This document shows positions 53,953-64,000 of a stretch of 64,000 bases of DNA, piece by piece. The translations under genes and the position numbers were made by a program. Origin of the DNA: Alentia gelatinosa (lineage: Eukaryota > Annelida > Polychaeta > Phyllodocida > Polynoidae); NCBI GenBank assembly GCA_950022655.1, contig OX465587.1, forward strand, positions 22,633,716 through 22,697,715. Reading direction: 5' to 3'. Each line of letters starts with the position of its first letter. Within the stretch, counting starts at the first letter, position 1. The notes under the pieces were generated by a model, which ran no database searches, was not told where the DNA came from, and saw nothing but the letters and a program-made list of their open reading frames with translations.

Positions 53953-54345
53953 TAGTATGTTCATCATTGATGAATGAGCGTGCAATTATAAATGAATAAC
54001 AAATAATTAAGGTTTGGGTTAGGGCCTACATTCAGTCTATGGATACTTTCCTGTAATCCACTTGCATCTAGTAACCTTGCCATTTCTGCAACTGCCTATC
54101 TTGGATCCAAACATATCAAGCAACAGTGAGTACTGAGGTTTCCGGTATTTTGGTCTTGAGGGATTGGTCATGGTCAGTATGCATAGTTAGGCATGCCTGT
54201 AAGACCCTGAAACACTGCCTCCCTACTATGTTCTCACTATCACAGTGAAGTACCTGCAGATAGTGAAGGGATAGTTTTCTAGAAGCACGCTGAAAATTCA
54301 ATGTGACCACTATAACCTCTGGGCAATGTATATAGGGCATATAAG
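53953..54345. mobile_element. Single arm of the 46.35-kb foldback family
   Basis: Colinear with the left arm at 46.35-46.71 kb: TTCATCATTGATGAATGA, CCTATCTTGGAT, GGTCTTGAG, TCACTATCACAGTGAA, ATAGTGAAGGGATAGTTTTC and CAATGTGACCACT. No inverted partner follows, so this is a deleted or half element. It ends close to the promoter region at 54.36-54.49 kb. Confidence 0.65.
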
Positions 54346-54460
54346 CTCGCTCCAACAAGGCCGCTCTTGTCCACTACCCCACCCCAAGCGGAGCGGCAAA
54401 CTAAATGTCGCCATCTGGTGAATATCTTTTAAACTAATGTGTTCTCGGCGTACGCCCAGT

Positions 54461-54470
54461 TCTCGCGAGA
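54461..54470. promoter_or_regulatory. TCTCGCGAGA core-promoter palindrome
   Basis: An exact copy of the TCTCGCGAGA motif known from CpG-rich animal promoters. It lies 18 bp upstream of the first ATG (54488) in a short CpG-rich stretch (54355-54510) inside A/T-rich DNA. Probably the promoter of a plus-strand gene; being palindromic, it could work both ways. Confidence 0.5.
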
Positions 54471-54487
54471 ATTCATCTGTATTCAAC

Positions 54488-54529
54488 ATGGCGACCTCCG
54501 TAAGCTGTGCTCCACCTACCAATAAATGA
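54488..54529 (+). CDS. Upstream ORF (13 codons) overlapping the next start codon
   Basis: An ATG in good context (CAACATGGCG) opens MATSVSCAPPTNK. Its TGA overlaps the ATG at 54526 as ATGA. Such an arrangement could limit or permit re-initiation at the longer frame. Alternatively this is the true start and is spliced at GTAAGC (54500), but that donor context is weak. Confidence 0.35.
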   Translation: MATSVSCAPPTNK

Positions 54530-54654
54530 GAAACTCCAAAATATTACGTCTATGCAGACACGATGTAAAGCGTTTGAAGTATGCAACGACAGAATTCAGG
54601 TTGATTGTCATTAATGAACTGGTGCAAGCATGCCGTTCTTCAGAAGGAAAACAG
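54526..54654 (+). CDS. Probable first coding exon of an unidentified plus-strand gene
   Basis: 43 codons from ATG to a good donor, AAACAG|GTAAGG, phase 0. The peptide begins MRNSKILRLC and continues RHDVKRLKYATTEFRLIV, then INELVQACRSSEGKQ. It is charged, has no low-complexity sequence and looks helical. An in-frame TAA directly precedes the ATG, so translation of this frame starts here unless the exon is entered by splicing. I do not recognise the family, and the next phase-0 exon was not found in the window. Confidence 0.45.
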
Positions 54655-56945
54655 GTAAGGGCGTAGACCTCAAAGTAGGTTGACAGTTTTATCATCCGAA
54701 TTGCTCGAGAGTCCGATGACAAATGATACAAACCTACTTGTTTTGGTTTGAACTCTGCAGTGAATCCACATTCCAACCATCGATTTCTACCATTATGATT
54801 ATCAGATAAACAATAAAAGCTGTTAAATTCCTAATTGATTGTCAATGCAGTTATGATAAGAACAACTATCATGAAGACTACGGTTCATCCAAGGCACGTT
54901 ATCATACGTTTAGAAGTGTCTTCTTCACGGCCAAGGGTCGAACTACTCTTTTGACAGTACTTCCCCGTTTCAGTTTATACGTATTTGACAATCTGATATT
55001 GTTAGTATTTTCTGGATTAATGAAATTTTACTGTATTGCATCAGTCTGGGCCAACTCATTGATTTGCTATCTATGTTATTCCATGCTGAAAAGAAATGTA
55101 TTGTATGCATGACATAGTACTGCTAGTTACTAAGTTAGCCTAGTAGCTACCGTTGCAATTGTTCTGGTAGTGGTAGGTGGTTATACTTATAGAAGTTATA
55201 CTAACTAAGTCAAAGGCCTTGACTAGTATCAATGTAATATCATAGTTTCAAATTTAGATCGTTTCCAATTTATGTTTCTGAAAAGAAAATCCGTATCAAC
55301 GATATATAAACCTATCACTATCACCTGTAGTATCCACTTCATAAATATTTGCTATAACTGAGTATAAGTATAATGATGACTAGGAGGAACTAACCAGGAA
55401 CACTAATTAAAAGCCCTTTAAAAGGAAAGGGAAGCGGGAAACCACAATATGAAGTACATTGTACCTATTAGTGGTATGAGGATGGGCAGCAACGAATCAC
55501 ACACATAAGTAATTATATTGATAAGCGAATTTGCTTTAAATCTTTGCAACATTATAAAACACTACCCGGTAGTTTTGTATTCTCATCATGGCTATGGGTT
55601 TGTTATATTATCATGTCTCAATATCAACGATAGTCGATAGATGCTTTATTTGGTCATTTTTCAAATGTTAAGTACCGGTATATAGGTATCTGGACACCAC
55701 TTCCTTGCCGGCATGCTTCTGTTTTCCGAGGTGATCGACAGACACTACGCTTTATTTTTCTTCTTTTTTATTGGTTCCATGTATTCGACGATGATACGTT
55801 GTTCTTCCATACGATCAACGACAACGATATATGACAAACAGTGTTAACTTATGTAATATACAATAATTCCCTGACTTCGATCACTGTGAATATCATAAAT
55901 GTTGATATCACAAAAATATCTTTCAGCAATCGCTTAACATGTCAAATCTTTATATAAGGAATTATGTCCTTGGTGTTTGAAGGTACTTCCTTAATGATGT
56001 TAACTGATATCACCAACATGATGGATTTGCCAAGGTATATCTTGGTATGTCTTGTAGTGTCTTACAGTGTCGCGATGTGTTGTGCCTCCCTTGTCGCAAA
56101 ACGTAGCCGTGAGGTCAGGGCCTGCCGTGAGGTGTTGGGTGTATGTTTTGATGCTCCACCACCGCGACACATCGCAACAAATGAGCAGGCGACCGAGCCT
56201 GACTTAGCACGACACCCAAATCGTGACCAATCTCCCTATGTCTTGTGTGTCGGTGGAATCAGTACTTTAACAAGTAGCATGCTCGCTGTGATATTTTCAA
56301 AGAGATTGCGATAATATACTGCACATCAGACAATTTTAGAAAAATTCATGGCATTTCATGACACACACAGCATTAGTCGCTTTGTCGCAACAGCTCTTCA
56401 ATTTCATGATGGATCTCTGTCTAGAATTGATGTAGAAACTCTGAATAAGAAATGTCTTCTAGTTGACAAGGTGACATTAAAAAGATCAGGAATTTACTCT
56501 CCAGTATCACTGTCACAAGGACATAAACACAACATAAAAACGAATTGAGTGCACTCAGCAAACACCATGATATCTTGTGAAAATGAAGCGTAGAGTCCAA
56601 TTCACGAAGCGTAGTGTCCCAAGATTGCTGGCGATGAAGGATCGTGTCTTGGATTCCACTATACATGTGTATACCATATTTACCTAGTTTAATTTCTTGT
56701 ATTTTCAAATATAGTGTGAATAGATTGTCACTTGGTATAATATCATTAGTTATATTACAGTTGAAGTCAATGAATTACGCCTTAAAAACACATAACACAG
56801 GAATCCTACGCAAGGAATACCGATTCACTGCTATCTAAAGATACTTAATTTATCTAGCCCATAGTGTGTATCTCTCTAGATATTTTGTTAGAAGTGGAAA
56901 TGCGGTGATGTCTTCTTACATCTACACATGATTTTATCATCACAG
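54655..56945. other. Presumed intron or intergenic, no exon recognised
   Basis: A/T-rich sequence. A GC-richer patch at 56030-56260 has internal inverted segments (GTCGCGATGTGTTGTG / CGCGACACATCGCAACA), and its start GGTATGTCTTGTAGTGTCT recurs at 57669-57687. This looks like transposon-derived repeat; the 116-codon open frame over it is not a recognised protein. Confidence 0.4.
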
Positions 56946-57071
56946 ATAAACAAAAAACGTCCCCTCAGAAGACGAAAGATGGCTCCAACAGTCGGCGCCC
57001 ACCGTCCATCCCCAGCAGCTCCTCCAGTGCAGGCCCGGAGTTGACGGCGCTCGAGAGCAATGGTGACCTGG
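56946..57071 (+). CDS. Internal exon, Ser/Pro-rich, unidentified plus-strand gene
   Basis: A 126-bp exon, phase 1 at both ends, between acceptor CATCACAG and donor CCTGG|GTAGGT. It encodes a hydrophilic segment (KTSPQKTKDGSNSRRPPSIP, then a Ser run and GPELTALESNGDL) typical of a disordered linker in an intracellular protein. Its base composition is clearly richer in G and C than its neighbours. It may belong to the gene starting at 54526, but the phases (0 then 1) require at least one unseen exon between them. Confidence 0.55.
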
Positions 57072-57120
57072 GTAGGTCTGCTTTCTTTATCGTATTGTGT
57101 GTGTAGTCTAGAGAGCTAAA

Positions 57121-57458
57121 GTGGGTGTCCCACTAGCACACAAGTTAGCTCAGTGGTTAAGGCACTGGACTTACAATCCCAAGGTTGTGGGTTCGAGTCC
57201 CATAGCAGCCACTCTTCTCCTTCATCTCCAGCAATGGTAGATTTACTGCTATATCAAAGGCCAATCCTTCTCATACCATGTATATGTGGTGTGGGAAGTA
57301 AAAGAACTCTCACCTTGGTAAATGTGCAGGGTGAGATTTCGACCTGAATTAATTACATAGATTCGATCACCACCCTTGTGCTGTAAAAGAACCTTGAGGA
57401 CGTCTGGTAAGAACCTCTAAATGTTAATTGGATGTTAAATCAAACAAACCAAACTAAA
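57121..57458 (+). mobile_element. tRNA-derived SINE
   Basis: A polymerase III box A (TAGCTCAGTGG, 57146-57156) and an exact-type box B (GGTTCGAGTCC, 57190-57200) sit at tRNA spacing. The acceptor and D stems do not pair, so this is not a working tRNA. A non-tRNA body of about 240 bp follows, ending in the AAAC-type tail TCAAACAAACCAAACTAAA (57440-57458), as in many invertebrate SINEs. CTAAAG near 57115 and after the tail may be a target duplication. It lies 50-75 bp downstream of the exon at 56946-57071, in its intron. Confidence 0.72.
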
Positions 57459-60400
57459 GAGATCTACTACGATTTGTTTGTTATGCTAAGTCTTTAAGAA
57501 CTGCGTGAGCTTTTCCAGAATGAATTCGTCCGGTGAAGCACCTCCGTGATTTTTCCATGTTAGATCTCGTTTAATTGCACAGGGCAAAGTAACATAAATT
57601 CCCGGGTATAAGACGCATCTCATAAAGTGCTGGTTCCACCAACGCGATGGAATTGCCGTGGTGTGTCTCGGTATGTCTTGTAGTGTCTAACAGTGTCGCG
57701 ATCTACTTGAATTTTACAAAAAAAAATTCCCATGAGATCTCTACAGTACATATTGGGTTGGAGGTAAGGTGGAGACACTTTCCACTACCAGTATTCGTGT
57801 GGTTAGTAGAATTGGCCATGTATTCTTTGGGCAAGAAGTTGTCTTGATTGGACTCATCAGTAGTATGATTGCAGATTCAAAGTCTAGATTATGATAAAAT
57901 ATCTTTTCATTATCGGTATTCCACCACGACTGTATATGCTTTTATCAATCGCCAGCTATCTAGTCTTGTCCTATCGACATAAGATCACAGGTTATCTCAT
58001 TCAAAAACACAATAATACATGTATACTTATCTCTATATCTAGAAATATCTTTTCAACCATTTCCCTGAATAACCGCGTTGTTGATGCAAATATATCGTCC
58101 CAATAAGCTCTGCACCTGAATAATTCATATATAGCAGGGTTGCCATACACCAGAAGAAACATAGAACATTTAATCTTTTCAATGTTATTGAATTGCCGGG
58201 GACTTTTATTAGTGAAACTTGTCAGGGAAAATTTACTCTTACCAGAGAAAATGAATTCCCTATTGAAGCATGAAGAACTGACCAACTCTTACACAGGTCT
58301 CACGTTGAATCAATCCACTTTCCGTCGATACCTAGTACACATCGAGCTAAATTGTAAATCGATATTTAGATTCGCAGTAGGTGGAATCACAGCAGTTTGT
58401 AGCTGGTATTTAGAGATTTTTTAAAGAATGATATCTACCTTTCAATTTGGCTTGGTCATGGGTATATTCACCGCTCTCGACAAGCCAGCCCCCCCCCCCC
58501 CTTACTGCACACACACCCTCATCCTCTCTCTTTATATTCCCTGACCGATCACTAGATTGTCCAGCTTTGGACCCCTGTTAACCGATAGGAATGATGTAAA
58601 GTCCAATGACTTCTGATCTGAGTAGCTATAATATAAGATACAAGAAAGTTCGACTTCAAGATCTCTTTTAATTTAGTTTTTTATATAAATAGACTGCGCT
58701 GTTAATCAAACACCAAAACTAGATAAGCGGGCCGATTACATAGTATTCTGGTCCTACTAGCGGCTTGGTGTGTTTAGCGCATACCTGAACTACCATCCAC
58801 AACTGTTCAATATTGTTGGTAATTACAGAGATGTTAGTTTTCGTTTATTTCCGGGTTCCTGAGTTTTGCTAGTCTACTAAGTCTTGAGCATGTTAGAAGT
58901 AAATTGTGGATATATAATCAGGGTTATTTTTCTAGACCTCACTGGCATCTCTTGTAATAGCATATATCACTCACAATGATTGGTACATTAAATCTAAAGC
59001 TGGATGGCAATGGATACTCTAAGAATTAGACCCAGGATCTTTAAATAGCAATGCTTCCATTGGATGATGTTATGGTTAAAGTCCCATAGTAAGGGTGGGT
59101 TCATGCATCTTGAATTGACCTAGTTCAGGATTAAACTATAACAGATGTGTAGTTAGTGAAAACAAGCGAACCAACCCAAGAAACGTATATATACAGAAAA
59201 TCTTAGCTGTCCATAAAGAGGTATTGTAGAACGAATGGTCAATCAGAGTCAAATATTGAGGTCAGCAGGGTCGGTTGTACTTATTGAATAGGCTTTCAAT
59301 AATATATGTCCGAGGTTCCCTAAATCTGAAATAATTTGTGATAATTGTTTTTCATGAAACGGTTAATGGCAGAAACAGAAAACAATATGTACTTCATATG
59401 AGATATATTAATTAATGATTATCTATAATTACGGGGAGTTGTTCAACAGTGAAACTCAGAATCACCCTTCTACCACTGGAAACATTATACGCCAAATGGT
59501 TTTCACAGGGGAGGTAACCCCACCAAGGATACCTCCTCAGTAAGGTTGCTACCCGTGATTTGGGAGATAAATGCTCGTGGAATGGCATTACCTGACTTTG
59601 AAATTACCACCCTGCATAATAATGAATACGTTCTGAATCTTAAAGAACAAATTGAAAAGAAAAAAGGGTAAACCTTTCGGAACTGATAAAACAATAATTC
59701 TCCATGCCTATACCCCACCCTTCCATGAAGCCTTTTGTTGAAGAGTTTCAAAATATGGGACAAGGTTAGTATCGCAACGGCTCCTAGTTTTCTCGATTGA
59801 ACTGAAAGGAAAGAACTAGTATTTCCTGTTAAATCAGTGTGGTGTGATCTAAATTCTAACCCTGAAGATAAATCTGGCGCAATCAATGACCTAGAGGATA
59901 AAAGGCGATACGACTTCGCAACTCAAATGGAAAATAATCGAACAGAAGCTAGGTGCAATACCAGACTCAATATTAGTCACGATACGATAAAAAAAATCAA
60001 TTATTCTGTATGAGGTTCTCAGGCATGGATGATGTTGAATCTTTCTGATTAAAGTAGATGGTGTTTTACAGCCTAATGAAATTAAATCACGGATGCTTTA
60101 GAATCTATACCACTCATATGTGCCTATAATTGGGTAACGTCTCACCTCCTGACGTTAGATAATAGTCTGGTTTGTGGGTGTTGATTTGTTCGGTTTTATC
60201 TCCGGAAACCCCCCCAAAATGATGTTAAGAGTATAACCTTCATTTGGGCCAGGTCCCGGAAGTGTAAATTGCCGACTTGTGAAAATTGAGTAAGATCTCG
60301 GTTTTTTCAGGGAGCTCCTACATTTTTTCCACGTATGTTCATTTGAGTCCGTGCTAGGTGGTGGGAAACGTTGCTACCCAATTTGTAATGTAGTGACTTT

Positions 60401-63400
60401 GAACGTGCCTGGAAGGTAGATGTTGACGTTTTAAAGTTATTTCTACATTCACTTCTCCACTTGTAGCTAGCATATGGTAGTCATAACCGTAGGCTTAGCT
60501 ACATGAGATATAATGTTAAAGGATATTGAACTGTAAAGAAAAAACGGTTGTTGCTGCTCTTCCGTGTGTTGTTAAAATGAAAGCCATTGAATTCCATTAG
60601 TTTCTTTTCGGAAAATTGTAATTTCTTGGAGGCTTATTTGGCTGGATCTTCCCGGAATCTGATCCTTTTTTTTATCGCAAGCAGGATTATATAGGATACC
60701 TACTTTCACAATCCAGAAGTGCGCGAGAAGTTGAGACCTGTACGTTCTGCTCATTCGCTTCTCTAAACAGGTACCAGCGATATGTGATACTGTTACATAT
60801 CCCATTGTATCAGGAGAAGTGATGATGTAACGCAAGCGTATTTTTCACGGAATCCAATGCCTTATCTCGAACAGTTACTGATGTATTGTTAAAGGTTATC
60901 ATAAGCTTTAGCCATGATTTTGTTGTGTCACTTTGTTCATTACTCTATAAGGACCCATACCTTGTGGTGTAGAGACATTTAAATATAAGCTTCTGAACTT
61001 TCTCCCATCGCTTTACTTTGTAAAAGGTTGTCATTAATATTTAAGCAGTTTAATTATTATTTCTTAATTGGATCATCATCTGTTCATATCATATACTAAG
61101 TAGATGTAATAGAGGATGGTATCCAATAAATATATAGCTGTTGACACATTAGTATACTCTCAAAAACGTAGAGGAATAGAGGGAACTTGTCTGGTGAATA
61201 AATAAATGATAAAAGCAAGGGTGTAAAACTGTACAAAATAATTAAAAGAACAGAAGAATAATCATCCCTGGCAGCATGTCAGGTGTTCATATCTCTTTGC
61301 CTGGTGATAATGCCAATATTTAATAACTCGTCTTTAAAAGTCATTTGTCAGACCTGAAGTGACGAATAGTTGAAAATATTTCTATGGGGTTTCATGGCTA
61401 CGTGGCTAGACCTTCCTGTTACAACCGATGCTTTAAAAAAGAACTTCTTTGGGTTCTGCAACAGTGTGATAATGCTATACATGGACTTTAGTTCAGAACT
61501 TTATCGGTGCCGCTTGAAACTCCTACTAACATATGTTTTCATTGGATCTCCGTCGCTGCACTATTGACTCCTTTGTATTCACAAACCTCGTGCCCCGTGT
61601 ATACCATGAATTGGTTAGTCTCTTGGACCTATGGGCAAACGGTCAGCGGTGTTTGGTTTCTAGTAGCTACGTATTATCTGTGTAGGTTTACAGTTGTAAA
61701 AAAAAGAAAGGAATCAAAAGGCTGTTCATGATTAGAATGAAATAGATAACCTGGAATAAAGGTGAAGACAGCATGGATTTTATGGTTATTTTGCGGTAGA
61801 TCAATAGATATGGTATGTATCAATCAATTTCAAATAGATTCTTATTGTGCTTATTTCATCGTGAATAATTGGAAATAATTAGATTTTAAACTGCATTGTG
61901 ACATGTCTCAAATCTGCCTCTTTATCAAACACGTATCTTCTCATTTGGAGTTACAAAAAGCCCGTTTTAATTTGTGCTATCGAAGTTACTTGTATGCTCC
62001 GAGGGTTGAAATGGATGAAGTCAGTGGTTGCCCAAGTGCTCAAGCATTCATAAAAACAAATCCAATGGAGGTGGAAGAATGACACTAGACTTATCTTAGG
62101 TAAATGAGTCCAAACTCTCACGTGGCTTTCAAATCCAAGCCTCGGCCTGCTTATGACCTTCACCAGGACAGGAGTGTGGCACGGTCTGAAACCACAAGCT
62201 TTTATCACCCAAACTTTGCAAAATAGAGAAAACCAGAATAGGGTACTACAGAACAATTTCTAAATATAGGCATATCACTTAATCTGTAGGTGCTCATGAT
62301 AGGAAGTGTCCAAATGAGATAGTTCATGTCATCCAAGTACAATGTGGCCTACTGAAAAAGGTGTGTACTGTTAACTAGGAAAAGTCCCATTCTTCAATGA
62401 AACATCGATAACTCATCTTTAAACAATGCAAGAATAAGATAAGTGAATCCATAGATGAACATGTAAGTCTAAGTAATGGCAGTATTTTTGAAGGTTTAAG
62501 TTGTGACAACACGCACGAGACCCATAATAAATAGAGTGATACAGAGACAAGGTGACCTAGCTCTGGAAACTAAAACAATTAAACCTGGAGTGTACTCGGC
62601 AGGGTTCATCGTATTCTGAAACAGACCCACATCATTCCCTCACAATATCGAACTCAGGCACCTTCGGCACAGTTGACCAATGGACTATGCTTCAGGAAAA
62701 TCATTGCGACAATTGGGAGTTGCTTACTACATTCAACCCAAGTGATATTACATACCTAAGTAAAAACTGGTAATGGGAAGTAGTTTCTAGATATAAGTCA
62801 CAATATTGGAGTATCTGATATCATCGTGGATATATTGACTATACCACAAGCCCAGATAGATGATAATAGCTAAAATATCAACCTGTTACAGGTTGATATG
62901 CTACTTAGGAATCGAGATAGTCCTATCAGAAATTGGAAATCTATTTTGCAATTTCTCACGTGCTTTATTGTTGAGGACTTAACATGTGATCGCTCCTATA
63001 AAACAGTTGTATTGCGTCATATTGCCGAATAACATTAAACAGAATATGACTTTTGACAAACTGTTTTACATGGTGATTCGACCTAGTTAACATAAAAATG
63101 AAAATAAGGTTAATTTTAATGTTAGCGAGTGATTGGGAAACTATGGTAAAGCCTCCCATCCCTCGACCACAGACGTGGAACAAGAAAGTCGCAATTCGTA
63201 TGTTAGTAAAAAAAAAAGGAAAAAAAAGGGGGTTGATAACCCCCGTCATCCGGAGTAAAACTCTTATGATGCTATTAGTCTCTCCTCAGCAGTTCAACCA
63301 CAAGGATTCCTTGGGTTGAATGTCTTCGTTGTGCATTGGAATTTCAAAATATCATACACAGCTTTTAAAAAACAAATGATGTTGTGAGGCCTGTTGAACT

Positions 63401-64000
63401 CTTAACTCCCTATAATAAATGGACATCCACACCAACATTTGACAAAAAAACGCTGCAAAAGACATAGTTTATTCCTTGACACAACGAATATATAAAGTAT
63501 CAGGTATATCGCATGATAATAGAATAGTTATAAATCACTAGACGAAAAGAAATCATTACAAGATCATATTGAAGTCCGTATGGATAACATGAAACCGTAA
63601 TCCTGGTGTTTGAGTTTACTTGTAAAGTTTGAGAGTTGTTCTGAATTATTCAAGGTCATATTGTATCATAATTTAAACATTTCCGAAATTGCTAATTATG
63701 TCAACTATGGATGGCTAGATAAATAAACATAACGTTTCCGAACAAACCTGGGCCTGATAAGAAGGCACCAGGCACGGTTGCCATATGCGGTCATGTGAGC
63801 CGCTTGAGTTGATAAGATACGCTTCCTCATGTGTTTGGCCGCATGCCTCACCTGAACACAGGTACCAATCGATGCCGACATCCTCTCCCCTCCCAGCACC
63901 GCACGCACGCACTCCCCACCCTGTTGCCTCGTGGGGAGACCTCTACGCGAGGATTGCACTTCACTTTTGCACTGTGCGTGGTAGAATGTGTGGGAGGAGT
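57459..64000. other. No gene recognised
   Basis: A/T-rich non-coding sequence, with many short open frames that have no recognisable domain, signal or splice context. Minor items: a 12-bp C run at 58489-58500, a 25-bp perfect palindrome (ATATCAACCTGT-T-mirror) at 62875-62899, and a more GC-rich end with CGCACGCACGCACT near 63900. It could be intron of the plus-strand gene or intergenic. Confidence 0.4.

Noticed and set aside
55964..56314. 116-codon plus-strand frame with a hydrophobic start
   Set aside because: It covers a repeat with inverted segments, part of which recurs near 57.67 kb in another frame context. More likely transposon-derived than a gene.
57137..57215. Functional tRNA gene
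   Set aside because: Box A and box B are good, but the acceptor stem halves do not pair, the D stem is poor, and an AAAC-type tail follows. A tRNA-derived SINE explains it better.
61370..61731. Overlapping plus-strand frames with hydrophobic stretches
   Set aside because: No start context, splice sites or family resemblance. A/T-rich DNA gives such hydrophobic frames by chance.

Overview
The window looks like nuclear DNA of an animal, probably a marine invertebrate and possibly a mollusc or another lophotrochozoan. The reasons are small exons with GT-AG introns, a tRNA-derived SINE, non-LTR remnants, many short inverted-repeat elements and an Ngaro-type tyrosine-recombinase retrotransposon. 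The species assignment is inference and is not secure.

Main gene (minus strand, about 49.2 kb to beyond position 1): a secreted protein built from repeated PAN/Apple-like modules. A signal-peptide exon lies at 49116-49188. A six-cysteine module follows at 42615-42863, and a diverged four-cysteine module at 39915-40148. Then come 23 almost identical 234-bp exons, one per ~1.3-kb tandem unit, running from 38864 down to 1039 and on past the left edge. Every exon is phase 1 at both ends, so any number can be joined in frame. About 1,980 residues are encoded here and the 3' end is not in the window. The array is homogeneous up to about 39.7 kb, where the outermost unit decays.

Inside the array (11184-15677 and 16979-21472) sit two copies of a 4,494-bp Ngaro/DIRS-group retrotransposon, in the same orientation as the gene. 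Each has gag, RT-RNase H and tyrosine-recombinase reading frames and split direct repeats (A1-ORFs-B1-A2-B2), with no target duplication. Both occupy the same site in the unit with matching flanks, so one insertion was duplicated with its unit (5,795-bp step). RT-RNase H and recombinase frames are broken by shared stop codons; gag is open.

From 39.7 to 54.4 kb lie introns 1 and 2 and the upstream region of the PAN gene. They are full of inverted-repeat elements, a large foldback element at 46.35-47.23 kb, non-LTR 3' fragments and duplicated repeats. At about 54.46 kb a TCTCGCGAGA promoter motif, a short upstream ORF and a 43-codon first exon suggest a plus-strand gene of unknown identity. Another plus-strand exon is at 56946-57071, followed by a SINE. 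From about 57.9 kb to the end no gene was recognised.
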